DNA of 61,712 nt, taken from the NCBI RefSeq assembly GCF_031157315.1, contig NZ_JAVIFU010000043.1, forward strand, positions 1 to 61,712. Reading direction: 5' to 3'. The stretch comes from Paenibacillus sp. LHD-38 (GTDB taxonomy: Bacteria; Bacillota; Bacilli; Paenibacillales; Paenibacillaceae). Of this stretch, positions 33,321 through 42,609 are shown piece by piece. Numbering within the stretch: position 1 is the first letter of the stretch; the number at the start of each line of letters is the position of its first letter. The position numbers were made by a program, and so were the translations under genes. The notes below the pieces were generated by a model, which did not search any database, had not been told where the DNA came from, and saw only the letters and a program-made list of their open reading frames with translations.

Positions 33321-34337
33321 TTATTTCTTAGCTACATATTTACGGATATCGAATGCAACGGCAACGACGATGATCAAGCCTTTGATAATCAGCTGCCAGT
33401 TTGGATTGATACCGATGTAAGTCAAGCCGTAGTTGATGACGGTGAAAATGAGAACACCAGCGATGATACCCTTCACTCGGCCTACGCCGCCTGTCGTCGA
33501 AACGCCGCCGACCACGCAAGCCGCAATGGCGTCAAGCTCATACATATTACCGTAGTTGTTCGAAGCCCCGCCTGTACGCGCTGCTTCCAGCACGCCAGCC
33601 AAGCCGTACAAAGCGCCGGCAATGGCATAAATCCACATCAAGTTGCGAGCTACGTTAATCCCGGATACGTGGGCAGCTTGGATGTTGCCGCCGATTGCGT
33701 ACATGTTTTTGCCAAGGCGCGTTTTGTTAAAAACGACCCATACGATAAAAGCTACAAAAATAGCGATTAGAACGATATACGGAATCGAGAATTGACCGCC
33801 GCCGATCGCGCCTGTGCCAATTTCCGTGAAATCTTTGCGCAGACCGCCGATTGGCTGCGAGTTGTTCGGCGGCATATCGAAGTAAAGCGAATTCGCGCCG
33901 TATACCGCGACCATCGTACCGAGCGTCGCAATGAAAGGCGGAACGTTAAATTTAGCTACGATTACACCGTTGAGAAGCCCTACCAGCAAGCCGACCACAA
34001 TCGCGATAACAATTGGGATAATCAGCGCCAGTTCCGGCAGGTTAGGGAAAAACTTGCTTGCGTAATCCGGCATTTGAAGCATGGATGCCGATACGACTGC
34101 ACTGAGTCCGACCACGCGTCCAGCCGACAAGTCCGTCCCTGCAGTAATAAGTACAAAAGCAGCTCCCAGTGCAATAATAACCCGAGTTGAAGATTGCACC
34201 AACATATCTCTAAGCGTTGTTATCGACAAAAAGTTAGCATCGATAATTGCGATTCCGAGGATCAATGCGACAAGCACGATCCAGATTGCGTTTTGCGAAA
34301 ATGCATGTTTTATTTTTAAGCCTTTAGCAGCATCCAT
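33321..34337 (-). CDS. mglC: Galactose/methyl galactoside ABC transporter permease
   Basis: A 338-residue membrane permease of the CUT2 sugar ABC family with about eight to ten helices and the conserved GTDLSAGRVVGLSAVVSAS and GGVSTTGGVGRVKG segments. It forms the transmembrane pore for the MglABC system, which takes up galactose or beta-methyl galactoside. AGGAGGTTAAGACAA precedes the ATG. It is the last gene of the mglB-mglA-mglC order and is followed by a terminator. The assignment to galactose rather than ribose rests mostly on the binding protein. Confidence 0.92.
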   Translation of the reverse strand: MDAAKGLKIKHAFSQNAIWIVLVALILGIAIIDANFLSITTLRDMLVQSSTRVIIALGAAFVLITAGTDLSAGRVVGLSAVVSASMLQMPDYASKFFPNLPELALIIPIVIAIVVGLLVGLLNGVIVAKFNVPPFIATLGTMVAVYGANSLYFDMPPNNSQPIGGLRKDFTEIGTGAIGGGQFSIPYIVLIAIFVAFIVWVVFNKTRLGKNMYAIGGNIQAAHVSGINVARNLMWIYAIAGALYGLAGVLEAARTGGASNNYGNMYELDAIAACVVGGVSTTGGVGRVKGIIAGVLIFTVINYGLTYIGINPNWQLIIKGLIIVVAVAFDIRKYVAKK

Positions 34338-34367
34338 TTGTCTTAACCTCCTTCAAATCCTCCAGCA

Positions 34368-35885
34368 TTAACCCGTCTGTGCAGCAAGCCGCATAATACT
34401 TTGTTCCGTCGCCATATCACTCTCTAGAATACCGGTTGAGCGACCTTCCGACATGACCATGATGCGATCCGACATGCCGATTAGCTCCGGCATCTCCGAC
34501 GAAATCATAATGATACTTTTCCCTTGCTTCGCAAGCTCGATAATAATGCTGTAAATTTCATATTTAGCGCCAATGTCGATGCCTCGCGTCGGTTCGTCCA
34601 GCAGCAAAATATCCGGATTCGTGAGCAGCCAGCGAGCCAGCAGCACCTTCTGCTGATTACCGCCCGATAGGTTTCGGATAAGCTGATCGACAGACGGCGT
34701 TTTCGTTTTGAATTTCTCGACGCCCTTTACTGCTTCTTCTCTCATCTTCGACTCGTTTAGGAAACCGAAGCGATTCTGGTACATGCCGAGATTGGCAATG
34801 GCTGTATTCTCCTTAACGGACAAGACTGGGAAGATACCCGTAACCCGCCGTTCTTCCGTCAAAAGAGCGATTTTATGTTTTTTGGCATCAATCGGCGATT
34901 TGATAGTGATCGGCTTGCCATCCTTATAGACGGTGCCCGATTTTACGGAACGAAGTCCAAACAGCGCTTCGACAAGCTCTGTCCGCTGAGCTCCAACAAG
35001 ACCGCCAACGCCAAGGATTTCTCCTTTTCGCAGCTCGAACGATACATCCTTGAATGAATGTGCATGCGGTGAGGTCAAGCCTTCGACCCGCAGCATGACT
35101 TCGCCCGGCTTGTTCGTGCGTTCCGGGAAACGATCCGACAGATCGCGGCCAACCATTCGGGTAATAATCGTATCGATCGTCAGCTCAGGAGCCGGCCATG
35201 TCCCAATATATTTACCGTCACGCATAATCGTCACATCATCCGAAATTCGTAATATTTCTTCCATTTTGTGCGAAATATAAATGATAGAAACGCCTCGTGC
35301 CCGCAGCTTGTTGATAATGGCAAACAGCTGCTCCACCTCATTGCCTGTCAGCGAGGAGGTCGGCTCATCCATGACGATGATTTTCGAATTAAACGATACG
35401 GCTTTCGCAATTTCAAGCGATTGGATTTTGGAAACGGACAATTCGCCAACCAGCTGGTTCGGGTCAATCGCCATGTTCAAATCCTCAAACAGACTGACCG
35501 TGTCGCGGTGCATCTTTTTATGATCAATAAACCGGAAAGGAGCAAAGCCTTTTACCGGAAATCTGCCAAGCCAAATGTTTTCCATCACGCTGCGCTGCGG
35601 CACTGGATGAAGCTCCTGATGGATCATGGATACGCCGTAGTTTAGCGCGTCCTTCGAGTTTTTAATCTCAACCTTTTGTTCATCAAGAAAAATTTCGCCG
35701 GCATCCGGCTTGTAAATTCCAAATAAGCATTTCATCAATGTAGATTTGCCTGCGCCGTTCTCGCCCATGAGTGCGTGAACCGTGCCGGGACGTACTTTCA
35801 GCGTTACATCGTCTAGCGCCTTAACACCTGGAAACGTCTTGGTAATCCCGTTCATTTCAAGCAAATAAGGATGCTGCTTTTCCAT
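34368..35885 (-). CDS. mglA: Galactose/methyl galactoside ABC transporter ATPase
   Basis: A 505-residue tandem ATPase. The first nucleotide-binding domain has Walker A GENGAGKST (near residue 38), signature LSVSKIQ and Walker B IIVMDEPTSSL. The second lacks a canonical Walker A (GGLVGAQRTEL) but has LSGGNQQK and LLLDEPTRGID. This asymmetry is normal for MglA/RbsA proteins. It energises uptake through MglC. AAAAGGAGGCTATACG precedes the ATG. An intrinsic terminator-like hairpin lies between mglB and this gene, so it should be made in lower amounts than the binding protein. Confidence 0.94.
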   Translation of the reverse strand: MEKQHPYLLEMNGITKTFPGVKALDDVTLKVRPGTVHALMGENGAGKSTLMKCLFGIYKPDAGEIFLDEQKVEIKNSKDALNYGVSMIHQELHPVPQRSVMENIWLGRFPVKGFAPFRFIDHKKMHRDTVSLFEDLNMAIDPNQLVGELSVSKIQSLEIAKAVSFNSKIIVMDEPTSSLTGNEVEQLFAIINKLRARGVSIIYISHKMEEILRISDDVTIMRDGKYIGTWPAPELTIDTIITRMVGRDLSDRFPERTNKPGEVMLRVEGLTSPHAHSFKDVSFELRKGEILGVGGLVGAQRTELVEALFGLRSVKSGTVYKDGKPITIKSPIDAKKHKIALLTEERRVTGIFPVLSVKENTAIANLGMYQNRFGFLNESKMREEAVKGVEKFKTKTPSVDQLIRNLSGGNQQKVLLARWLLTNPDILLLDEPTRGIDIGAKYEIYSIIIELAKQGKSIIMISSEMPELIGMSDRIMVMSEGRSTGILESDMATEQSIMRLAAQTG

Positions 35886-35928
35886 CGTATAGCCTCCTTT
35901 TGTCGAGCCCGCCTAGCGTAAACGGGCG

Positions 35929-35966
35929 AAAAAAAACAGGGGCAACGCAAGTGACGTTATCCCCTG
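35929..35966 (-). terminator. Attenuator hairpin between mglB and mglA
   Basis: CAGGGG with inner AACG pairs with CGTT and CCCCTG, followed by a run of T on the minus strand (35936-35929). A terminator here within the operon would leave mglB in excess over mglA and mglC, a common arrangement for binding-protein transporters. Confidence 0.8.
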
Positions 35967-35994
35967 CTCTCGTTCATCCATCCTAATACCGTTA

Positions 35995-37005
35995 TTATTT
36001 GCTCTCTTGCGTTACTTTTTGGTATGGTATCCATACATACTTGCCATCTGTAATTTCGAAGCCTGTATTTTCTTTTGTCGGTGTTTCTCCTGCTGCAAGA
36101 ACGCTCATCAGTTCAACCGTTGCTTTACCTTGGTTTGCCGCATCGTTCAGAACCGTACCAAGCAATGTGCCTTCTTTCAACGCTTGCTGTGCCGGATCCG
36201 TAGCATCTACGCCAACAACCGGCATGAATTTATTGTCTTTGAAGTAACCGGCAGCTTTCAACGCTTCAATTGCGCCAAGCGCCATGTCATCGTTATTTGC
36301 TAGAACGGCTTCGATTTTGTCGCCTTTAGAAGAAAGGAACGCTGCCATTTTCTCTTGGCCTTTTACGCGATCCCACATCGCCGTATCTTCAGCAAGCTTT
36401 TCTACTTTAATGCCTGCATCTTGAATCGCTTGTACGGAGAACTTCGTCCGAAGCTCAGCGTCTTGGTGACCCGGCTCGCCTTTGAGCATAACGTATTGCA
36501 GTACGCCGTCGCCGTTTTTATCCGCTTCCGGATGCGCTTTCCAGTACTCAGCAACAATTTCGCCTTCCATTGTGCCGGACTCTTCTGCTTTAGCGCCTAC
36601 GAAAAAGGCTTTGTCCCATTTCGCCAAATCGTCAGCAAGCGGCTCGCGGTTAATGAATACGACCGGGATATTCGCTTTTTGTGCTTTATCGATGATAATG
36701 CCAGCCGCTGTACGGTCAACCGGGTTAACCGACATTGCTTTTACTTTTTTTGTAATAAACAAATCAACTTTATCATTTTGAGTCGGCTGCGAGTTTTGGC
36801 TATCTACGATATCTACTGCCATTTTACCTTCTGCCGCTGTTTCGATGGCATTACGCACACCGCTCATGAATGTATCGTCAAATTTATAAATGGCAACGCC
36901 TGCTTTTGGCAAACCGCTTGTACCGCCCTCTCCATTCGCGTTTCCGCAACCTGCCGCTGTAACTGCTAATGCTCCGATAACGAGCGCTGCTGTCCACTTT
37001 TTCAT
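35995..37005 (-). CDS. mglB: Galactose-binding lipoprotein
   Basis: A 336-residue substrate-binding lipoprotein (signal peptide, lipobox TAAGC near residue 20) of the CUT2/PBP type I fold. It resembles MglB closely: VFINREPL, the sugar-stacking Trp in DTAMWDRVKGQEKM, LANNDDMALGAIEAL and VVGVDATDPAQQALKEG. The Ca2+-binding loop of MglB is also conserved as DKNGDGVLQY followed by LKGEPGHQDAELR. It captures galactose outside the membrane and delivers it to MglC. AGGGGGCC precedes the ATG. Two direct repeats upstream suggest activation by the adjacent YesN-type regulator. Confidence 0.94.
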   Translation of the reverse strand: MKKWTAALVIGALAVTAAGCGNANGEGGTSGLPKAGVAIYKFDDTFMSGVRNAIETAAEGKMAVDIVDSQNSQPTQNDKVDLFITKKVKAMSVNPVDRTAAGIIIDKAQKANIPVVFINREPLADDLAKWDKAFFVGAKAEESGTMEGEIVAEYWKAHPEADKNGDGVLQYVMLKGEPGHQDAELRTKFSVQAIQDAGIKVEKLAEDTAMWDRVKGQEKMAAFLSSKGDKIEAVLANNDDMALGAIEALKAAGYFKDNKFMPVVGVDATDPAQQALKEGTLLGTVLNDAANQGKATVELMSVLAAGETPTKENTGFEITDGKYVWIPYQKVTQESK

Positions 37006-37075
37006 TCTTTTTGGCCCCCTGGTGGATTAATTAAGTACAGCTTCATTATGTCGTAATTCACGAGGGAATCACATG

Positions 37076-37109
37076 TAATATCCTCATCATTTTTATTAAT
37101 ATCCTCATC
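37076..37109 (-). promoter_or_regulatory. Direct repeats upstream of mglB, candidate regulator site
   Basis: GATGAGGATATTA occurs twice on the minus strand (37097-37109 and 37076-37088), exactly 21 bases apart, or two helical turns. A CATAAT hexamer suited to a -10 box lies downstream with only a weak -35, as expected for an activator-dependent promoter. Tandem direct repeats are typical of AraC-type response regulators. Confidence 0.55.
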
Positions 37110-37130
37110 TGTTTCCCATTCTATTTTTCC

Positions 37131-38114
37131 TTATTGCACAACAGGGAATAAAAGCTTCTGATTTTTTAGCCAAAACATATTTTCCTCCGTAATGAGCTCC
37201 ATACTCATCTCTACGCGCTCAGGTACGGCCTTTCCTTGCGCAGCCTCCAGCGCATGCTTGACGCTCAGATAACCCATGCTGAACGGATTTTGTACAATTA
37301 ATGTCTGCAGCTGATTTTCCTGCAGCAGCTCGAGCAGCTCCGGCGAGCTGTCGAAGCCGACCAGCTTAATCCGCTCGCCGGCTTGCCTGCGCTTGAGCTC
37401 CAGTGCAGCGCCGATCGAAGTTTCCGTATTGAGCGACATCACTCCGTCTATCTGCTGCTTGTCCATCATCTGACGAACCGCTTGCTGGCAAGCCCCGTAT
37501 TCATCCGAGCAAAATTGACTGTCTACGATCCGGATCCCTGGATACTGCTTAACGGCATCACGGATCCCCTTCTCCCGGAGGCCTCCATTAATGCCGCCTT
37601 TGCTATAAGCTGCAATTACGACAGCGCCTTCCCCCCCAAGCTGCTCGGACATCTCTCGCATCGCTCGTTTTCCTGCCATATAATTGTCCATGCCGATATA
37701 AGAAGCAATTTCTCCCGACGTCAGCAGGCTGTCAATCGCGATAACGGGGATATCGCGCTTGGCAGCTTCGATTAGAAACGGCTCGAAAGCGGAATCCGCA
37801 TTAGCCCCCAGCACGATCGCATCGGGCTTCGTCTCCAGCGACTGAATCGCCGTTTGGAGTTGTGTATCAATATCCCCTTCGTCCGCAGGTGCCGATATAT
37901 GAAGATTAATGCCAAATTCCTTCACGGCTGCCTGCGCTCCCATCGTCACGTTTTGCCAATAGTTTCCTTTGCTTGAGCGGAGAATAAGCTGGATCGTCTT
38001 TCCCGTTTCCTCCTGCTTCGGCTGTGCAGAGCCGGGATTAAGGGCAGAATACAGCAACCAGCCAGCCGCAATGAGGAGCAGCCAGCTCAGTATGATTCCT
38101 TTATGCTTAACCAT
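37131..38114 (-). CDS. Membrane-anchored sugar-binding sensor protein
   Basis: A 327-residue PBP type I (ribose/galactose-binding-like) protein with an uncleaved N-terminal helix (IILSWLLLIAAGWLLYSA) rather than a lipobox. It retains the family fold: AIVLGANADSAFEPFLIEAA, IPVIAIDS, SYIGMDNYMAGKRAM, LVGFDSSPELLELL. It is coupled by a 1-base overlap (TGATG) to the histidine kinase upstream and transcribed with kinase and response regulator. It probably presents the bound sugar to the kinase's extracellular domain, as in three-component sensing systems, rather than feeding the transporter. Confidence 0.88.
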   Translation of the reverse strand: MVKHKGIILSWLLLIAAGWLLYSALNPGSAQPKQEETGKTIQLILRSSKGNYWQNVTMGAQAAVKEFGINLHISAPADEGDIDTQLQTAIQSLETKPDAIVLGANADSAFEPFLIEAAKRDIPVIAIDSLLTSGEIASYIGMDNYMAGKRAMREMSEQLGGEGAVVIAAYSKGGINGGLREKGIRDAVKQYPGIRIVDSQFCSDEYGACQQAVRQMMDKQQIDGVMSLNTETSIGAALELKRRQAGERIKLVGFDSSPELLELLQENQLQTLIVQNPFSMGYLSVKHALEAAQGKAVPERVEMSMELITEENMFWLKNQKLLFPVVQ

Positions 38115-39862
38115 CAGGGCCGCTCCCCTTCCTCTATTTGTTCAGGCATTAGAGCAGGGAAACGGATCGTCACCGTTGTACCGACTTCCAGCTCGCTTTC
38201 AAAATGAAGCCCGTAAGCATCGCCGAAATAAAGTCGGATTCTCTCCTGTACGTTCATGACGCCTACGCCCGATCCTTTAGAGCTAACGACCGTTCCCGAT
38301 AAGATTTTTTGCAGCCGCTCCTCCGGCATCCCCAGCCCGTTATCCTTGATTTGAATGACAATCTCACTGCCTTCAAGCTTTGCCGATACGGCAATATGGC
38401 CTTTATCGACCGAGGGCTCGATTCCATGCACGAGCGCATTCTCGATCAGCGGCTGTACGATTAACTTCAAAGTCGAATGAGACAGCGCCTCCTGCTGCAA
38501 ATCAAAGGAATATTCGAATTTATTTTTGAAGCGCATTTGTTGGATAACTAAATAGTTTCGTGCATGCTCCATTTCATCGTCAATCGTTATTAAACTCTTC
38601 CCTTTTCCAATACTGATCCGGAACAGCTTAGACAACGCGGTAATCGTTGTAATAACTTCTTCGTTCTTGTTCATGCCGACCATCCGCACGACTGTATTTA
38701 ACGTATTGTACAGAAAATGCGGATTAATTTGCGCCTGCAGCGCCTCCAGCTCATACTTCCGCTTACTCTCCTGCTCCGTTACGATTCGGTTCATCAATTG
38801 CTTGATCGTGCCGATCATAATGTTAAAACGATCCGCTAGATGCTTGATTTCAAGCGGCCCCTCGCCGCTGACCGTCTTATCGAAATCGCCGCGCTCCACG
38901 CTTTTCATGGACAGCTCAAGCCGCTTGATCGGTCTCGAAATCCGCCGGGCCACCATGCTCGACAATAAGAATACAATGAGTCCTAAAGCGATGAGCAGCT
39001 TGGACATCGACCGGTTCAGCTCCCAGCTTGTCGTCATCGCCTCGTCCATGTAGGATACGCCCACAACCTTCCAACCGACGTTGCCGATCGTTTGCACGCT
39101 TATCATTTTTGCTTCCTCTGCGGATTCATCAATAAAGCTGCCATAGGTATGCTTAAGCGCAAGCTCTACGTTCTCATCCTTTAGATTTGCATAAATAAGT
39201 TCAAGCTGCGGATGATACACGATGTTGCCGGCCGACTCATCCAGCATGTATACGTACCCTTTCTGTCCCAAGCTGATCCGCTCCGAAAGTTCGTCGATCG
39301 TATTAAAGTTCACATCCATCAGCAAAACGCCATCCACCTGCTTGCCGTTATGCCACACCGTGATGCTCTTGCTGATCGACACGACCCACCGGTATTGCTG
39401 CTTGTAGAAATTTTGCACATGGGGCAGCGAGATCGACAAATGGCCGGCCGTATCGAGTGCGCTTCGGAACCAGCCTTCCTCTGTAATTTGCAGCGTTTCC
39501 TTTAATTCCACATTCGGCAAATCGAGCAGCAGCTGCCCCTTATCGTCAAACAAGACGAGCGAAACGGTATCGGTCCGTGTCGACATCATCGATTCCAACT
39601 GCTGACGCATCATATCGGATTTCACATCATTGCTCTGGCCGAGTGCATGATGCATCATATTGAACAGGTCGGAAGTGACCTCTACGTAGTTTTCCAGATT
39701 GTAGCTGACCTGATCTACAATTTGCTGCGAATTGCGAAATGCATTTTCTTTAGCCGTTGCCGAGAACCGGCCGTACAACACGACGCTGACAATCAAAATA
39801 ATGAAAATCGAGAACAAGGTGAAGGACACCGTCAAAATAAACTGTATGCTTCTGCGCTGCAT
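38114..39862 (-). CDS. YesM-type sensor histidine kinase
   Basis: A 582-residue membrane kinase. TM helix 1 (about 8-30) and TM helix 2 (about 275-300) enclose a Cache-like extracellular sensor domain. A HAMP linker (RRISRPIKRLELSMKSVERG) follows, then a His_kinase domain with the phospho-acceptor His in QINPHFLYNTLN, and HATPase motifs (LIENALVHGI, IKDNGLGM, GSGVGVMNVQERI). It should phosphorylate the AraC-type regulator encoded just upstream. I chose ATG 39862, preceded by AGGAGAAGTG; it overlaps the regulator's stop as TGATG. Confidence 0.93.
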   Translation of the reverse strand: MQRRSIQFILTVSFTLFSIFIILIVSVVLYGRFSATAKENAFRNSQQIVDQVSYNLENYVEVTSDLFNMMHHALGQSNDVKSDMMRQQLESMMSTRTDTVSLVLFDDKGQLLLDLPNVELKETLQITEEGWFRSALDTAGHLSISLPHVQNFYKQQYRWVVSISKSITVWHNGKQVDGVLLMDVNFNTIDELSERISLGQKGYVYMLDESAGNIVYHPQLELIYANLKDENVELALKHTYGSFIDESAEEAKMISVQTIGNVGWKVVGVSYMDEAMTTSWELNRSMSKLLIALGLIVFLLSSMVARRISRPIKRLELSMKSVERGDFDKTVSGEGPLEIKHLADRFNIMIGTIKQLMNRIVTEQESKRKYELEALQAQINPHFLYNTLNTVVRMVGMNKNEEVITTITALSKLFRISIGKGKSLITIDDEMEHARNYLVIQQMRFKNKFEYSFDLQQEALSHSTLKLIVQPLIENALVHGIEPSVDKGHIAVSAKLEGSEIVIQIKDNGLGMPEERLQKILSGTVVSSKGSGVGVMNVQERIRLYFGDAYGLHFESELEVGTTVTIRFPALMPEQIEEGERP

Positions 39863-41514
39863 CACTTCTCCTGCTCCGTCAAGCCGCTTCTATATTCTTT
39901 CGCCGATACGCCGGCATATTTTTTAAAGCTCAGGCTAAAATAATTCGGATCCGCGAAGCCGACCTTATCGGCAATCTCGAAAGCCTTCAGCTCCGTTGTC
40001 CGCAGCAGCTCTTTGGCTGCTTCCATTCGAAGCTGCAGCAAATAGGCGCCAAACGTCAGCTTCAGCTCCTTTTTGAATAAACCGCTGAAATACCCCGCGC
40101 TAATATGCAGCTGCCCGCATACCTTGGCGATCGATAAATCGCTTTCGTGGAAATGGCTCTTGGTGTAGCTGATCGCATCCTCTACAATTTGTTTATAAGT
40201 ATGCTGCCTTTGGCTTGCGATGCGGCTGCGCACTTTCGCGCACATTTCACCGAACCACGCGCGCGTCTCCTGTACGCTGTTCAGCTTCTGATACTGATTT
40301 AGGATGCCGAATCCTCCTCCGAAAATTTCTTCGGTATCGCTGTCAAACACCTTCGTCATTTTAATAATCGCCGTGACCATTTCAAGCAAATAGTGCTGGT
40401 ATTCATGCACCGGTGCCTGCACGCGCGCAATCTCGTCAAACAGCCCGTCAATGACCTCTTCAAGCTCCTTCTCCGTTCCCAGCTTTACGGCGCGAATTAA
40501 GCTTTGCTCCTTCCATTCATCGAACAGGAGCTTCTCATGAGAGAGATTTTCCATATCATCAATGCAAATGATTAGATTATTGCCGAGTATGCGCCGGTAA
40601 TCCAGCGCTACTGCCGCAGCCTCATACGCATATTTCAGGTTATCAATATCCTTCGTAAACGTCCCCACGCCGATCATGACCGGAAAGCGCAAAAACTTCT
40701 CGATGCTTTGCAAAATTTCCTTTAATGCATCCTGCGTTTGCTCCATCATTTTCTCCTGATCGGAATGTGGGCTTACCGTGAACAATACGACCTGGTCCTG
40801 ATGGATAAAAACTTTGCCAAGCTCATGCCGGGCCCAGATTTCACTTGCTACGTTGCTAACGGAAAACAGCTTTAAATCCAAATCGGATGATTCTGCCAGC
40901 GATATAGAGGGCGTCTCCGAAGCTGCCTCATTCTGATTATCCGAATGGTTAACGGCAATAATTGATACGACGTAACCTTCGCCTTCGAGCTGCATGCCGT
41001 ATTTTATGGCTTTTAAAGCAATCTCCTTATGCGGCTGCTTACGCGTAATTAAGGAAGACAGAAACTTCTCGCGAACAATGGGCAGGCTTGTGCGGTAATG
41101 CTCCTCCAGCAGCTCAATATTCCCCCTCTGCTCCCGCTCCTCATCCATTCGCTTTGCCACTTCCACGATCGTATCGGTCAGCTGCCCTGCTGAGAACGGT
41201 TTCAAAACATAAGCCTCCACCTGCAGATGGATCGCCTGCTTCGCGTATTCAAATTCATCGTGGCCGGACAAAATAACGATACGGGTAATCGGGTACGTTT
41301 TCCTTACCCATTCCGAGAGCTCAAGGCCGTTCATATAAGGCATACTAATATCGGTAATGAGCACGTCAGGCTCCATTTTTTCAAAAAGCTCCATCGCTTC
41401 CTTGCCGTTCCCAGCTGTCTTCACCTCTGTGAAGCCGCAGCTTGTCCAATCGATCTCTACCATTAAACCTTCCGTAACTTCCGGCTCGTCATCGACGAGC
41501 AGCAGCTTGTACAT
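39862..41514 (-). CDS. YesN-type response regulator (receiver plus AraC HTH)
   Basis: A 550-residue response regulator. The receiver domain spans residues 1-120 (LLLVDDEPEVTEG, phospho-acceptor Asp in LITDISMPYMNG, conserved Lys in YVLKPFSAGQL). A long central region follows, then a C-terminal AraC-type double helix-turn-helix (AKVCGQLHISAGYFSGLFKK and FEIADKVGFADPNYFSLSFK). It is first in the operon with the kinase and sensor binding protein. The likely target is the mglB promoter, which carries paired direct repeats. The ATG at 41514 follows AGGGGGAGCCAC. Confidence 0.93.
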   Translation of the reverse strand: MYKLLLVDDEPEVTEGLMVEIDWTSCGFTEVKTAGNGKEAMELFEKMEPDVLITDISMPYMNGLELSEWVRKTYPITRIVILSGHDEFEYAKQAIHLQVEAYVLKPFSAGQLTDTIVEVAKRMDEEREQRGNIELLEEHYRTSLPIVREKFLSSLITRKQPHKEIALKAIKYGMQLEGEGYVVSIIAVNHSDNQNEAASETPSISLAESSDLDLKLFSVSNVASEIWARHELGKVFIHQDQVVLFTVSPHSDQEKMMEQTQDALKEILQSIEKFLRFPVMIGVGTFTKDIDNLKYAYEAAAVALDYRRILGNNLIICIDDMENLSHEKLLFDEWKEQSLIRAVKLGTEKELEEVIDGLFDEIARVQAPVHEYQHYLLEMVTAIIKMTKVFDSDTEEIFGGGFGILNQYQKLNSVQETRAWFGEMCAKVRSRIASQRQHTYKQIVEDAISYTKSHFHESDLSIAKVCGQLHISAGYFSGLFKKELKLTFGAYLLQLRMEAAKELLRTTELKAFEIADKVGFADPNYFSLSFKKYAGVSAKEYRSGLTEQEK

Positions 41515-41701
41515 GTGGCTCCCCCTAAAAACTTTGCTCTGAGCTCGACGCATGCTTGTAAGCTGCGTTCCGCCATTCTCATTTTGCCATAGATTTCACC
41601 ATTGTAAATAAGAGATCGCCGATTAGATTATGGTTTCTCATTTAAACACCTTATTATTCATGCTAAACAGTGACTTAAGAGTTATTATTCAAGCCAAAAG
41701 A

Positions 41702-41731
41702 AAGACCGGCAAGCTCAAAACGAGCTACCAG
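41702..41731 (-). terminator. Probable terminator of the NTR-like gene
   Basis: GGTAGCTC pairs with GAGCTTGCC (one mismatch bulge) around TTTT and is followed by CTTTCTTTTGG on the minus strand, just past the gene stop at 41743. Confidence 0.55.
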
Positions 41732-41742
41732 CCTTATTTGAT

Positions 41743-42405
41743 TCAAGGTTTTCTTCGCCGCCTGATGAGCAGCAAAGTAACGGCGGAGATAATAATGAGC
41801 ACAACGGCGCCGTTCAGCGGTGACGTATTTGTATTTGTACTTGTGCCAATTCCTATTGCAGGTTCTTCTCCTTTTGGTTGTACGGGAACATTCTGCTCCT
41901 GTGTGTTAGATACGCTTGAAGGTAACTCGCTATTGTTAAGAGGCTTTGGCGCATAACCGTCCCCCAGCACATTGAGTTCTGCTTTAGTCAAAGGCATCGA
42001 GTCGGTTAAATCACAAACCCCCGTCAGCAGTTTTCCATCGCTTTCGTACGCAGAAACCAGATATGCTTTGCCTACTTGAAAGTGTTCATACCCGCAGCTC
42101 ACCGAGCTTCTTGCCGTATAAACGACCAGCTGCTGCTCCAAATCCCCCTTCCATACCGTCGTCACATCGAGGTTTATGGGGACCAGCTCGTCGCTGGAAA
42201 CGCTTCCGGTCTGGCTGCGCTTCGTTATCTTGGTGACTGTACCAGCAAAGATCGCAGTCTTTCGTTTTAGCTCCTCCTTTATGGCTGACTCCGAAGTTAT
42301 TCTATAAGCGCAAGAGCACGCGAAGACGCCCTCAGGCTTGGCGGCAGCAGCTGTGCTTAGCAGAATGATCCAGCAAAGAACAAAAAGCAACATTTTATTG
42401 GACAT
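41743..42405 (-). CDS. Secreted, membrane-anchored NTR/TIMP-like protein
   Basis: About 220 residues. It has a signal peptide (MLLFVLCWIILLSTAAAA) followed by an NTR/TIMP-like domain starting at CSCAYRI with conserved Cys residues (CSC, SCGY, GVCDLT) and the typical FAGTVTKI, TTVWKGD and GKAYLVSAY segments. A Pro/Ser/Thr/Asn-rich linker (about residues 155-190) leads to a C-terminal transmembrane helix (VVLIIISAVTLLL) and a basic RRRRKP tail. There is no LPXTG motif, so anchoring is by the helix. The fold is known for metalloprotease inhibition in animals; the bacterial role is unknown. ATG 42405 was chosen by spacing from GATGAGG. Confidence 0.8.
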   Translation of the reverse strand: MSNKMLLFVLCWIILLSTAAAAKPEGVFACSCAYRITSESAIKEELKRKTAIFAGTVTKITKRSQTGSVSSDELVPINLDVTTVWKGDLEQQLVVYTARSSVSCGYEHFQVGKAYLVSAYESDGKLLTGVCDLTDSMPLTKAELNVLGDGYAPKPLNNSELPSSVSNTQEQNVPVQPKGEEPAIGIGTSTNTNTSPLNGAVVLIIISAVTLLLIRRRRKP

Positions 42406-42609
42406 GATCATCACCTCATCCTCTAGACGAAGAAGCCTTACAATTGGTTTCCATATTCCTGAATGATTCGATAGAAATTAACGGCCGGACGGAAGCAATC
42501 TGTTTTCGTTGCTGGCTATTTCCTCTTTATATTGATATATTACCTAAGGTGAGCAATATTCTTACAGGACATACAGCTCCTTAGACTAAAGAACGCGCAG
42601 GTGACGAAC

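Noticed and set aside
41630..41956. 108-codon plus-strand frame over the NTR-like gene end
   Set aside because: Antisense shadow of the NTR-like gene and its terminator, with no family resemblance.
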